DNA of 64,000 nt from Nocardia stercoris. GTDB taxonomy: Bacteria; Actinomycetota; Actinomycetes; Mycobacteriales; Mycobacteriaceae. The notes beneath the pieces were generated by a model, which did no database searches, was not told where the DNA came from, and worked only from the letters and a program-made list of their open reading frames with translations. The DNA is taken from positions 186,001-250,000 of the forward strand of contig NZ_RFFH01000003.1 of assembly GCF_003696265.1 (NCBI RefSeq), given 5' to 3'. Below, piece after piece: positions 11,598 to 19,626 of this stretch (its first letter is position 1; each line of letters starts with the position of its first letter). A program made the translations under genes and the position numbers.

Positions 11598-13234
11598 GTC
11601 AGCAACTCTCGGCGGTTCTGCTGGCGGGGCCGCAGACCGTTCCGGCACCGTCGATCGAATACCACCTGCTCTCGCCCATGCTCGTCGTGTTCGGCGCGGC
11701 GGTGGCCGGCGTGCTGGTGGAGGCCTTCGCGCCGCGCCCGTGGCGGTACCGGCTGCAGCTGCTGCTCGGATTCGGCGGTCTGGCAGGCGGTTTGGCCGCG
11801 GTGATCGCGCTGTCGGGCACCCACGCGACCGCGGTGGTCGACGCGGTCGCGGTCGACGGGGTGACCCTGATGTTGCAGGGCACGATCCTGGTGGTGTCGA
11901 TCCTGGGGTTGGCGCTGATGGCCGAGCGGGGCATCGAGTCCCGGACGGCCCGGGTCCGCGGGGACGGTCCCGGCACCTGGAGCCGGGCGGCGGCGCTGGC
12001 CACCGGGATACCGGTCGCCGACGGTTTCGCCCCGCAGGCCGCGGCCGTGCCGGGCAGTTCCGACGAGATCGCCGCCGCGCGGGCGGGGATCACGACCACC
12101 GAGGTGTTCCCGCTGACGATGATCGCGGTCGGCGGCCTGCTGCTGTTCCCGGCCTCGAACGATCTGCTGACCATGTTCGTGGCCCTGGAAGTGCTGTCGC
12201 TGCCGCTGTATCTGCTGTGCGGGCTGGCGCGGCGGCAGCGGTTGCTGTCGCAGGAGTCGGCGCTGAAGTACTTCCTGCTGGGTGCCTTCTCCTCCGCGTT
12301 CTTCCTGTACGGGATGGCGCTGCTGTACGGATACGCGGGAACGGTCCGGTTCGGCGGGATCGCCGACGCGGTGGCGAAGGATTCGGGTTCGCGCACGCTG
12401 GCGATCCTCGGGCTGGCGATGCTCGCGGTCGGCCTGCTGTTCAAGATCGGTGCGGTGCCGTTCCAGTCCTGGATCCCCGACGTGTATCAGGGCGCCCCGA
12501 CCTCGGTGACGGCGTTCATGGCGGCCGGGACGAAGATCGCGGCCGTGGGCGCGCTGCTGCGGATCCTGCAGGTGGCGGTGCCCGGACTGCGCGACGACTG
12601 GCGGCCGATCGTCGCCGCGATCGCCATCGCGACCATGGTGGTCGGCGCGGTGCTGGCGGTGACGCAGACCGACGTGAAGCGGATGCTGGCGTATTCGTCG
12701 GTGGCCCACGCCGGATTCATCCTGACCGCGCTGGCCGCGGCCGACGACCGGGGCGTATCGGCGGTGCTGTTCTACCTCGCGGTCTACGGTGTCGGCACGG
12801 TCGGCGGCTTCGCGGTCATCACCCTGGTGCGGGATTCGGCCGGCGACGAGGCCACCGCACTGTCCGCGTGGGCGGGCCTGGGCCGCCGATCCCCCTGGCT
12901 GGCAACGGCATTCGCACTCATCCTGCTGTCCTTCGCCGGAATCCCGTTGACTGCCGGGTTCATCGCCAAACTGGCCGTGTTCTCCGCCGCCGCGGCGGGC
13001 GGATACACCAGCCTGGTCGTTCTCGGTGTGATCACCAGCGCGATCGCGGCCTACTTCTACATCCGGGTCATCGTGCTCATGTTCTTCTCCGAGCCCGAAG
13101 GTGATGTGCGCGTAGTGGTTCCGGCGCTGACGACGAGTGTGGTGGTGGTGAGCGCGGCGGTGACGCTGGTGCTGGGCATCGCACCGCAGCCACTGCTGAA
13201 CCTGGCCCACCAAGCCACCAGCTTCGTGCACTGA
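11594..13234 (+). CDS. nuoN: NADH-quinone oxidoreductase subunit N (antiporter-like)
   Basis: This is the proximal antiporter-like subunit (ND2 equivalent), 546 residues with about 14 membrane segments. It has a LEVLSLPLYLLCGLAR glutamate helix, the FKIGAVPFQSWIPDVYQGAPT lysine motif and a LAYSSVAHAGFIL segment. The GTG at 11594 is preferred because it overlaps the nuoM stop and gives the family N-terminus; the same frame stays open upstream only as a shadow of nuoM. It is the last gene of the operon, with a hairpin about 40 bp downstream. Confidence 0.95.
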   Translation: MSQQLSAVLLAGPQTVPAPSIEYHLLSPMLVVFGAAVAGVLVEAFAPRPWRYRLQLLLGFGGLAGGLAAVIALSGTHATAVVDAVAVDGVTLMLQGTILVVSILGLALMAERGIESRTARVRGDGPGTWSRAAALATGIPVADGFAPQAAAVPGSSDEIAAARAGITTTEVFPLTMIAVGGLLLFPASNDLLTMFVALEVLSLPLYLLCGLARRQRLLSQESALKYFLLGAFSSAFFLYGMALLYGYAGTVRFGGIADAVAKDSGSRTLAILGLAMLAVGLLFKIGAVPFQSWIPDVYQGAPTSVTAFMAAGTKIAAVGALLRILQVAVPGLRDDWRPIVAAIAIATMVVGAVLAVTQTDVKRMLAYSSVAHAGFILTALAAADDRGVSAVLFYLAVYGVGTVGGFAVITLVRDSAGDEATALSAWAGLGRRSPWLATAFALILLSFAGIPLTAGFIAKLAVFSAAAAGGYTSLVVLGVITSAIAAYFYIRVIVLMFFSEPEGDVRVVVPALTTSVVVVSAAVTLVLGIAPQPLLNLAHQATSFVH

Positions 13235-13272
13235 GGGTGCGGATCCGGTGGGCTCACCTCGGCTCGACGTAG

Positions 13273-13299
13273 CTCCGCAATTGCTGTGCAGTTGCGGAG
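13273..13299. terminator. Bidirectional hairpin between nuoN and the SDR gene
   Basis: Inverted repeat CTCCGCAATTGC-TGT-GCAGTTGCGGAG has 11 of 12 matching pairs and a 3-base loop. It sits between two convergent genes, 38 bp after the nuoN stop and 19 bp from the SDR stop. There is no long T run, as is common in actinobacteria. Confidence 0.7.
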
Positions 13300-13318
13300 A
13301 CCTCGTCGGTGACTGGCG

Positions 13319-14245
13319 TCAGCGGTAGCTCGAGTCGTCGGCAGGAAGCCCTGGGTCCTGCACCTCGACGATGTACCGCCACGCGTCTGGACGGGTGCCG
13401 TCGACATCGTCGAGGTCGTAGCGGGATGCGAGGTCGAAGCTGGAGACGACCGATCCGCCGAGGCGAGCGCGATCGGGGTCCGCAGCGAGGGCTGCGATTC
13501 CCTGCGCGACGAATGTCGGTGACTCCGAGATCGCGAAGTGCGGCTCGATGTCGAGGGCGTCGCGCCAGTTGTCTTCGCGGACGCCGAATAGTTCGAGCAT
13601 CGCTTCGGAACGAAGCCACCCAGGTGTGACCGCGATCGCCGCGCCGCCGTGCGGAGCCATCTCGTAGTGGAGGGCGCCGGTCATCCGTTCGGTCGATGCT
13701 TTGACGAGGTCGTAGAAGAACCCCTGGTTCTTGCGATAGGACCTGTTGTACTCGGTGGTTCCATCGGTGAGTTCGATGAGCAACGATCCAGGCTTGCGCA
13801 GCATCAGCGGGAGGGCCTGGTGGGCGGTGATGACATGACCGTCGACACCCAGGCGGATCATGCGCAGCCCTCGCCGCAGGTCGTGCTCCCAGAGTTTGTC
13901 GCCGAACTGCGCATAGATGTCGCCGCCGAACAGTCCGTTCACCAAGATGTCCAGTCGACCTTGGTCCGATTCGATCTGCTCGATCAGACCGGACACTTCG
14001 GCGATGTCGAGGTGATCCACGACGAGCGCGCGGCCGTCGCCGACGGCCGCGACGAGGTCACCCGTTTCTTCGATCGTTTCGGGTCGATCGATCTCCGACC
14101 GTCCCGCGGATCTGCTGCTTCGACCTGTGGCGTAGACGAACGCACCTGCGCGCGCGAGTTCCACGGCGATCGCGCGACTCGCTCCGCGGGTGGCGCCGGC
14201 CACCAGAGCGACTTGTCCCGTGAGGGGGCGGTACTGCGCGGTCAT
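13319..14245 (-). CDS. Short-chain dehydrogenase/reductase
   Basis: This is an NAD(P)-dependent oxidoreductase of the SDR superfamily, 308 residues; the substrate is unknown. A glycine-rich Rossmann motif variant, AGATRGASRAIA, stands at the N-terminus (canonical TGxxxGxG is degenerate). The active-site YxxxK appears as YDLVK after an extended segment IELTDGTTEYNRSYRKNQGFF, longer than in classical SDRs. The start at 14245 overlaps the stop of the upstream TetR gene (ATGA), so the two are co-transcribed. The TetR palindrome at 14830-14853 therefore probably controls this enzyme. The length and the extra loop recall SDR proteins annotated as dehydrogenases of unknown specificity. Confidence 0.85.
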   Translation of the reverse strand: MTAQYRPLTGQVALVAGATRGASRAIAVELARAGAFVYATGRSSRSAGRSEIDRPETIEETGDLVAAVGDGRALVVDHLDIAEVSGLIEQIESDQGRLDILVNGLFGGDIYAQFGDKLWEHDLRRGLRMIRLGVDGHVITAHQALPLMLRKPGSLLIELTDGTTEYNRSYRKNQGFFYDLVKASTERMTGALHYEMAPHGGAAIAVTPGWLRSEAMLELFGVREDNWRDALDIEPHFAISESPTFVAQGIAALAADPDRARLGGSVVSSFDLASRYDLDDVDGTRPDAWRYIVEVQDPGLPADDSSYR

Positions 14246-14826
14246 CGAATGTCCTTCCAGGAGTTGACAAGAGTGGTGAGGTGGTCGTGCGCGTCGTCGA
14301 CCAGGCTGCCGACGGGCGCGATCGACCAGGAGAGATGGATGCCGACGGCCAAGGCGCGCAGCATGCGCGCGGCCTTGCGGCTGTCGGGAGCGAGCGGGAG
14401 GTGTGTGCGTACTTCGTCCACTGCGGCCTGGAGGATCTGTGTCTCCCGTTCCCACCCTTTCGCGAGGAGGGCCCGGAGGGCGGGGTCCTGGAGGTCGTCG
14501 GCGAAGGCGGCGAGCTGACTGCCCGCCGTGACCGCGTCGTCGAAGTTGCCCATGTCCCACGAAGCTCCGGCGACCAGTCGCTCGACGGGGTCGTCGTGCG
14601 GGCGCATCGCGGCCGCCATCCCAGGTGCGATCGAAGCCAGCCATCGCTCCGATACGGCAATGATCAGCTGCGATTTAGAACCGAATCGTTTGATCAGTGT
14701 GGCGGGGGCGACACCGGCGCGTGCGGCCACGTCGCTCAGCGTGAATCCCGCCCCACCTCGCTCGAGCAGGAGAGCGTGGGCGTGGACGAGCAGCTCGTCG
14801 TTCGTTGTTTCTCGAGGCCGGGCCAT
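14242..14826 (-). CDS. TetR-family transcriptional regulator
   Basis: This is a 194-residue repressor-type protein. An N-terminal helix-turn-helix (residues about 8-55: TLSDVAARAGVAPATLIKRFGSKSQLI) is followed by an alpha-helical ligand-binding domain. It is first in a two-gene operon with the SDR and probably represses both, since a perfect palindrome lies 4 bp upstream of its start codon. The ligand is unknown; the SDR substrate is a reasonable guess. Confidence 0.9.
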   Translation of the reverse strand: MARPRETTNDELLVHAHALLLERGGAGFTLSDVAARAGVAPATLIKRFGSKSQLIIAVSERWLASIAPGMAAAMRPHDDPVERLVAGASWDMGNFDDAVTAGSQLAAFADDLQDPALRALLAKGWERETQILQAAVDEVRTHLPLAPDSRKAARMLRALAVGIHLSWSIAPVGSLVDDAHDHLTTLVNSWKDIR

Positions 14827-14829
14827 GGA

Positions 14830-14853
14830 GTTAGTAAATCATCATTTACTAAC
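14830..14853. promoter_or_regulatory. TetR operator: perfect 10-bp inverted repeat
   Basis: GTTAGTAAAT-CATC-ATTTACTAAC is a perfect palindrome with 10-bp arms. It is conspicuously AT-rich in a GC-rich genome and lies 4-27 bp upstream of the TetR start at 14826. Binding there would block a leaderless or short-leader promoter, so autorepression of the TetR-SDR operon is the likely role (inference). Confidence 0.85.
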
Positions 14854-14940
14854 TATGTAAACGCGACCGGAGATCCTCCGCAGCGGTCCTCACTGCCGCG
14901 CACCGTGACTCGGGATTCGTTGTGCCGCAACGAGAGGCAC

Positions 14941-15582
14941 TCAGGGGGCCGCCCGGCGCAGGCTGTTGCTGACCGTGGCGTGCGGCAGCCCGCCGCCCGC
15001 TGGGGTGCGGCTGGCGGCGGCCGCGGCGTTGTCGGCGGTGAGGCGCCGGACGGTACGTTCCAGGATGGGCAGGATCTCGGTGACTTCGAGTGCGCCGGAG
15101 GCGAATTGGCCGATCAGTGCGACGGCCATGCTGGGCAGGATGATGGCGACGTCCTCGAGGTACTCGGGGTCGAGGTCCCGCAGCGAGATCTCGGCGATCG
15201 GCATGATGGCCGACAGGCCGTGTGCGTCGAGGCGGTCGCCGCCGGCACCGGATCGGGCGTGGTGGTACGCCTCGAGCATGTGGGGGTGCTGCTCCCAAGG
15301 CTGGAACACCGAGCGCAGTACGCGGATCAGGACGTCGCGCAGCGGTTCGTCCGGCGTCGGGGGCGCGACCTCGCCGTACGCGTGCTCGGTCATCCAGCGT
15401 TCGAGGGCGGCGGCGATCAGCTCGTCGCGGGTGTGGAACAGCTTGTAGATCCGGGCCAGCGAGACGTGGGCGAGTCCGGCGACGGTGCGCAGGTGAACGG
15501 CGTCGTAGCCCTGCGTTTCCAGTAGCTGGACGACCACATCGACGATCCGTACCGCAACGTCCGATTCCGACTCGCGCCTCAT
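14941..15582 (-). CDS. TetR-family regulator, divergent from the cholesterol-oxidase-like gene
   Basis: This is a 213-residue TetR regulator. Its HTH lies near residues 25-55 (LRTVAGLAHVSLARIYKLFHTRDELI). The ligand domain has a PHMLEAYHHAR segment and a C-terminal region (LPSMAVALIGQFASG) that resembles by eye the steroid-degradation repressor KstR, but the resemblance is weak. It faces a flavoenzyme gene across 196 bp that contain two abutting palindromes starting 9 bp from this start codon. Self-repression and control of the flavoenzyme are likely. Confidence 0.88.
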   Translation of the reverse strand: MRRESESDVAVRIVDVVVQLLETQGYDAVHLRTVAGLAHVSLARIYKLFHTRDELIAAALERWMTEHAYGEVAPPTPDEPLRDVLIRVLRSVFQPWEQHPHMLEAYHHARSGAGGDRLDAHGLSAIMPIAEISLRDLDPEYLEDVAIILPSMAVALIGQFASGALEVTEILPILERTVRRLTADNAAAAASRTPAGGGLPHATVSNSLRRAAP

Positions 15583-15590
15583 CCGTCAAT

Positions 15591-15620
15591 GGTAACTTCG
15601 TTACCGGTAACCGGGTTACC
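15591..15620. promoter_or_regulatory. Two abutting 15-bp palindromes, TetR operator pair
   Basis: GGTAACTTCGTTACC (15591-15605) is followed without a gap by GGTAACCGGGTTACC (15606-15620). Each is a perfect 6-bp-arm palindrome with a 3-bp centre, and the junction GTTACC/GGTAAC is itself palindromic. The pair sits 8 bp upstream of the TetR start and 158 bp upstream of the oxidase start, a suitable place for cooperative binding of two TetR dimers. Confidence 0.85.
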
Positions 15621-15778
15621 GTCGCGCGAGTCCCCCTACCACACGCGTGGCGGTACGGGGTGGATCCAGGCAGGTCGCGGGGCCAGGGATCCATCCCGGG
15701 CCCGGCCCTCGGGGCTGTGTCCGCCTCGTCGGGTGTCCCGGTCACCGCCAATCCCTGTGTCGTAGTGAAGGTTCGCCC

Positions 15779-17371
15779 ATGTCTGCACTGTCCCGCCGCG
15801 CCCTGCTCACCGGCGCGGCCGCGGCCGCCGCCGGTGCCACCCTGACCGGCGCCCCGGTGGCGTTCGCCCGCACCGCCCGGGCCGGGGTCGTCCCGCTGAC
15901 CCGCGAAGAGCATCGGGTGGTGGTGATCGGCTCCGGCTTCGGTGGCGGCGTGACCGCACTTCGCCTGGGCCAGGCCGGAATTCCCGTGCTCGTCCTCGAA
16001 CGCGGGCGGCGCTGGCCGACCGGCCCGAACGCCGAAACCTTCCCGCATCCGTCCGCACCCGACAAGCGCATCCTCTGGTACCGCTCGGACCCGAACCTGT
16101 TCGGGCAGCCGCTCGCCTTCGAGCCCTACACCGGCTTGATCGAAGCCGTCGCGGGCGAGAACATGACCGCGCTCTGCGCCGCCGGCGTCGGCGGCGGATC
16201 CCTGGTCTACCAAGGGATGTCGCTCCAACCGGCGGAGGCGGTGTTCAACACCCATCTCCCGCCGGAACTGGACTGGGCGACCATGGACCGCGTGCACTAT
16301 CCGCGAGTGGCGCGGATGCTCGGCCTCGAGGTCGCCCCCGACGAACTGGTCGACAGCCCGCAGTACACCGCGGCACGGGTGTTCGCCCAGCGCGCCCGCG
16401 ACGCCGGGCTGCCGGTCTCGAAGATCCCGATGCCGATCGACTGGAACTACGCGCTCGCCGAACTGCGCGGCGAGATGAAGCCGTCCTACACCAACGGCGA
16501 CGGCGCGATGGGCGTCAACAACGGCGGCAAGCACTCGGTCGACGTCACCTACCTGGCCGCGGCCGAGGCGACCGGGAACGTGGAAGTCCGCGTCCTGCAT
16601 CAGGTCACCGACATCGAGCGCGCCGCCGACGGCCGCTGGGTCGTGTACGTCGACCGGATCGACACCTCCGGTGCGGTGCGGGAGAACCTGATCCTCACCA
16701 CCGGCGCGCTGGTGCTGGCCGCCGGCAGCCTCAACACCACCGCACTGCTGGTGCGTGCCGCGGCGACCGGCCGGATCCCGGACCTGCCCGGCGAACTGGG
16801 CGGCGGCTGGGGCACCAACGCCGACCGCATCTACGTGTGGACCGACCCGAACGCCGGGTTCGGTACCACCCAGGGCGGTCCGGTCGTCTACGGCAGCCTG
16901 AACTGGGACGACCCGCGGTACGCGCACACCGTCATCCAGGCCTCGATCCCGCCGCTACCGGCCGACCCGGGCAGCACCATGATGGTCGGCTACGGCGTCA
17001 GCGACGGCCGCGGCCGATTCACCTACGACGCGGCCACCGACGCGGCCACCCTGCACTGGCCGGCCGACGGCGACGCGGTCATCCAGGACGGTCACATCGC
17101 GCCCACCGCACACGCCATCGCGGGCTCGGACGGCATCCTGCTCGACACCAACCTGGCCTTCCCCTCGACCTGGCATCCGCTGGGCGGCGCGTGCATGGGC
17201 GCCGTCTGCGACCTCGAGGGCCGGGTGCTGGGTCAGCGCGGACTCTACGTGCTCGACGGCGCCCTCATGCCCGGCAACACCGCGGCCTGCAACCCGTCGA
17301 TGACCATCGCCGCGGTCGCCGAACGCGCGCTCGACCGCATCGTCGCGGAGGATGTCGGCACCCTGATCTGA
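15779..17371 (+). CDS. Tat-exported GMC-type flavin oxidoreductase, cholesterol-oxidase-like
   Basis: This is a 530-residue FAD enzyme of the glucose-methanol-choline family, in the branch of class I cholesterol oxidases. A twin-arginine signal (SRRALLTG, then an Ala-rich stretch ending near residue 40) predicts folded export. The FAD-binding VVVIGSGFGGGVTALRLG motif and a GVGGGSLVYQG loop follow. The C-terminal catalytic His466 (WHPLGG) and Asn505 (AACNPSMTI) match His447 and Asn485 of the Streptomyces enzyme. By eye, the base corresponding to Glu361 appears to be Ser (QASIPPLP), so the substrate or isomerase activity may differ. ATG 15779 has a GAAGG ribosome site. A divergent TetR and paired operators suggest induction by a lipid or sterol. 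Confidence 0.85.
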   Translation: MSALSRRALLTGAAAAAAGATLTGAPVAFARTARAGVVPLTREEHRVVVIGSGFGGGVTALRLGQAGIPVLVLERGRRWPTGPNAETFPHPSAPDKRILWYRSDPNLFGQPLAFEPYTGLIEAVAGENMTALCAAGVGGGSLVYQGMSLQPAEAVFNTHLPPELDWATMDRVHYPRVARMLGLEVAPDELVDSPQYTAARVFAQRARDAGLPVSKIPMPIDWNYALAELRGEMKPSYTNGDGAMGVNNGGKHSVDVTYLAAAEATGNVEVRVLHQVTDIERAADGRWVVYVDRIDTSGAVRENLILTTGALVLAAGSLNTTALLVRAAATGRIPDLPGELGGGWGTNADRIYVWTDPNAGFGTTQGGPVVYGSLNWDDPRYAHTVIQASIPPLPADPGSTMMVGYGVSDGRGRFTYDAATDAATLHWPADGDAVIQDGHIAPTAHAIAGSDGILLDTNLAFPSTWHPLGGACMGAVCDLEGRVLGQRGLYVLDGALMPGNTAACNPSMTIAAVAERALDRIVAEDVGTLI

Positions 17372-17393
17372 GGTTCCGCGCAACCTCGGGCCA

Positions 17394-17425
17394 CCCGTAC
17401 CGCCGGTACCCACCGGCGGTACGGG
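17394..17425. terminator. Bidirectional terminator hairpin
   Basis: CCCGTACCGCCGG and CCGGCGGTACGGG form a perfect 13-bp inverted repeat around the 6-base loop TACCCA. It lies 22 bp after the flavoenzyme stop and 8 bp beyond the stop of the convergent cupin gene, so it can serve both. Confidence 0.85.
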
Positions 17426-17433
17426 CCGGTCGG

Positions 17434-17790
17434 TCACTGCGCGGGGAACTCCAGCGCCGGTTCCTGGCCGGCGGTCAGCGGAAAGTATCCGAGGAACTCG
17501 ACATCGGCGTCCAGCGCGTCGAAGCGCGCGATGCGCGCGTCCTGCGGCTCGTAGAACACGTCACCGGGACCGAGGATCTGCACCGGCTCGCCCTCGATCT
17601 GGTAGGCCACCCGGCCGCTGATGATGTTCCCGACCACCGGCCCGTTGTGCACGTGCAGCCCGGCCGCGGTGCCAGCGGGCATCCGAATCCGGCGCGCCTC
17701 GATGCGGCTGGTGGGCAACGGTTCCGGCAGGCGGACATCCAGGACGATGTCGCGGGTCACGGTAGCTGGCAGCGAATTGGTCTCCGGCAC
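17434..17790 (-). CDS. Small cupin-domain protein
   Basis: This is a 118-residue single-domain cupin. Motif 1 is recognisable as MPAGTAAGLHVHNGPVVG and motif 2 as LGPGDVFYEPQDARIA; His residues in HVH could bind a metal, although motif 2 lacks the usual His. Such proteins may be isomerases, dioxygenases or sensors; no specific role can be assigned. The GTG start at 17790 lies 37 bp downstream of the CrtC-like gene on the same strand, so the two are probably co-transcribed. Confidence 0.75.
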   Translation of the reverse strand: MPETNSLPATVTRDIVLDVRLPEPLPTSRIEARRIRMPAGTAAGLHVHNGPVVGNIISGRVAYQIEGEPVQILGPGDVFYEPQDARIARFDALDADVEFLGYFPLTAGQEPALEFPAQ

Positions 17791-17827
17791 AACGGCAGTC
17801 TAGGCCCGGTTCGCGGCTGGGAAGCGT

Positions 17828-18868
17828 TCAGCGACAGTCGATGTACTCGATGTAGGCGCGGCCGGCGACGTCCCGGCCGCGGTAGGTGCCGCTGTACTCG
17901 TAGGTCCCCACATACCCGGCGCCCAGCCCGTAGGAGTAGTCGCCGCCACCCTTTCCCTCGATGGTGATCAGTTCGCGCCCGTCGCCGTCGAGTACTCGCC
18001 ACGACAGCGATCGCGGCAGGCTCATGGTGCGACCGGTGGGGGTGCGACGCGGTTCGGGCTCGAATTCGGTGACCTCGAAGTCGAATCCGCGGGTGTAGAC
18101 GCCACCGGAACCGTCGAGGGAGCGCAGGTAGACCGCCTTCTGCAACGGGAAGCCGCAGGGGCCGAGGACTTGGACCAGCAGTGCCTGCGTGCGGTCGCTG
18201 AGGTTGAGGACGTGGTAGGTGAAGAACTTGACCGGCAGGTTGTGCCGGGTCGCGGGCGCGAGGCTGTGCAGGCCGACCCCGGCGGCGTACTCGACCGTAC
18301 ACAGACCCTCGACCGCGACGCGGTCACCGTGGTGGTCGACGTGCCCGCGATAGGTCGACAGCAGGCTCCAATGTTTGTACAGGCCAGGGATATTCGCGAA
18401 ATGGGCCACATTGGGGGTGGCCTCGATCTCGAGTTCGACCACGACGTCGGGATGGATCCGGCGCACGGTGAAATGCGGGTAGGTGCCGTCGATGACGAGT
18501 TCCTCGCCGAACCGGAGATGGCTGCCGTCCGGGGCGAATTCGCAGTCGTAGGCCCTGCTGTGCACCAGGAACTGCTCGTCCGGCATGGACGCCGTCGCCG
18601 AGGAGGTGTAGACGGTGTCGGCCGGGTCGGTGGTGATCGCCTGGTCGTTGGCGAAGACCGTGACGCCCGGGGTGCCGAGGATCGACATGACACCGAACGA
18701 TCGATGTGGTTCGGGCAGTTCGGGAACCATCACGCCGTAGTGCACCCAGTTCCGCATCCGCCCGGCCGGCGGGGGCATGGGGGTGGCGGGGTCGAACGGT
18801 GTCCCGTTCACGCTCGCGGTCCGGTTCACCAGGCCGATCGCCCGTTGCAGTAGTTGGCCTTCGAACAC
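17828..18868 (-). CDS. CrtC/AttH-like lipocalin-fold protein of unknown function (DUF6670-like)
   Basis: This is a 346-residue protein rich in beta strands, with NWVHYGVMVPELPEPHRSFG near the N-terminus and a C-terminal GGGDYSYGLGAGYVGTYEYSG strand pair. By eye it resembles actinobacterial proteins grouped with carotenoid hydratase (CrtC/AttH) lipocalin-like folds, often annotated DUF6670; the family assignment is from memory. The GTG at 18868 is chosen because CGGAGGA stands 8 bases upstream on the coding strand; the longer open frame would add 46 Arg-rich residues without a ribosome site. A hydrophobic or carotenoid-like ligand is possible but unproven. Confidence 0.6.
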   Translation of the reverse strand: MFEGQLLQRAIGLVNRTASVNGTPFDPATPMPPPAGRMRNWVHYGVMVPELPEPHRSFGVMSILGTPGVTVFANDQAITTDPADTVYTSSATASMPDEQFLVHSRAYDCEFAPDGSHLRFGEELVIDGTYPHFTVRRIHPDVVVELEIEATPNVAHFANIPGLYKHWSLLSTYRGHVDHHGDRVAVEGLCTVEYAAGVGLHSLAPATRHNLPVKFFTYHVLNLSDRTQALLVQVLGPCGFPLQKAVYLRSLDGSGGVYTRGFDFEVTEFEPEPRRTPTGRTMSLPRSLSWRVLDGDGRELITIEGKGGGDYSYGLGAGYVGTYEYSGTYRGRDVAGRAYIEYIDCR

Positions 18869-18927
18869 CGTTGTCCTCCGTCCTGCCGACCGGAGCGCCG
18901 ACGTCCGGCCGATACGCGTCCCGATCC

Positions 18928-18939
18928 TACCGGTCGGTA
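18928..18939. promoter_or_regulatory. Candidate regulator half-site pair TACCG-GT-CGGTA
   Basis: A 12-bp palindrome with 5-bp arms lies 60 bp upstream of the CrtC-like gene start. TACCG-N2-CGGTA is a shape seen at several TetR-family targets in actinobacteria. No TetR gene is adjacent, so the assignment is weak. Apart from this site the 159-bp gap to the MarR gene shows nothing. Confidence 0.35.
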
Positions 18940-19027
18940 ATCGTCGGACCATCGGCATCGGACCGGGCGAGTTCGCGCGTCGGCGGCGAAAACCGGCCCG
19001 GCGCAACGGCAGCCGGCGGCGGCGAGG

Positions 19028-19483
19028 TCAGCTCCGTGGATCGAACGGATCGGCGACGCAGCTGGCGGCCAACTGCACCAACCACTTCCGCACCGCGGCC
19101 CGATGTTCGGGCGCGATCTCGGCTTCCAGCTCGCGTTCGCGGCGCTCGACGGCGGGCCTGGCCTCGGCGAGGCGTTTGCGGCCCTGGGCGGTGATCTCGA
19201 GGACGTGCTTGCGGCGGTCGACCGGATGTGGGCTGCGCACGATGAGGTCCTGCCGTTCGAGTCCGGCGAGCATCTCGTTGGCGGCCTGGCGGCTGGAGCC
19301 GACGTGGCGGGCGACATCGGAGACCGAGACGTCGGGATGGTCGGCGAGGATGATCAGGGTCGCGAATTGCGGGACGGTGAGCTGGAATCGGGCCAGTTCC
19401 TCGCCGATGGTCGCGCGCATACCGAGCCAGACCCGGCGCACCAGGAAGCTCAGGACCGGGTAGTCCTCCTGCATCGACTCCAC
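19028..19483 (-). CDS. MarR-family transcriptional regulator
   Basis: This is a winged-helix regulator of 151 residues from the GTG at 19483, chosen because GGAGGT lies 6 bases upstream; starts further upstream (to 19540) would overlap one operator. The wHTH (VSVSDVARHVGSSRQAANEMLAGLERQDLIVRS, about residues 55-90) and the wing with PVDRRKHVLEITAQG are typical. It is divergent from a 14-TM efflux protein, the classical MarR-pump layout. Two boxes related to CAAGTACTTG between the genes suggest that it represses itself and the pump until an effector binds. Confidence 0.88.
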   Translation of the reverse strand: MESMQEDYPVLSFLVRRVWLGMRATIGEELARFQLTVPQFATLIILADHPDVSVSDVARHVGSSRQAANEMLAGLERQDLIVRSPHPVDRRKHVLEITAQGRKRLAEARPAVERRERELEAEIAPEHRAAVRKWLVQLAASCVADPFDPRS

Positions 19484-19535
19484 TGACACCTCCGGCTCGA
19501 CATCGGGCACCCACGAATCTACGCGTCGACATATT

Positions 19536-19584
19536 GACAAGTACCTGACAAATTGGTGATGCTATCTCCGTCAAGTACTTGTCG
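19536..19584. promoter_or_regulatory. Two MarR boxes between the divergent regulator and pump genes
   Basis: GACAAGTACCTGACA (19536-19550) and GTCAAGTACTTGTCG (19570-19584) share a CAAGTACNTG core that is perfectly palindromic in the second copy. Their centres are 34 bp apart, about three helical turns. The first lies toward the MarR start and the second 43 bp before the pump start. Confidence 0.75.
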
Positions 19585-19626
19585 ATCATATCCCGCAGAT
19601 CTCCCTGTCCCGGAAGGGCTTTCGAC

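Noticed and set aside
13254..13619. Small - strand frame covering the nuoN terminator
   Set aside because: Overlaps the end of the SDR gene in another frame and lacks any conserved feature.
18170..18853. Open frame of 227 codons on the + strand across the CrtC-like gene
   Set aside because: Acidic, repetitive shadow composition; the - strand frame has a good ribosome site and a structured protein.
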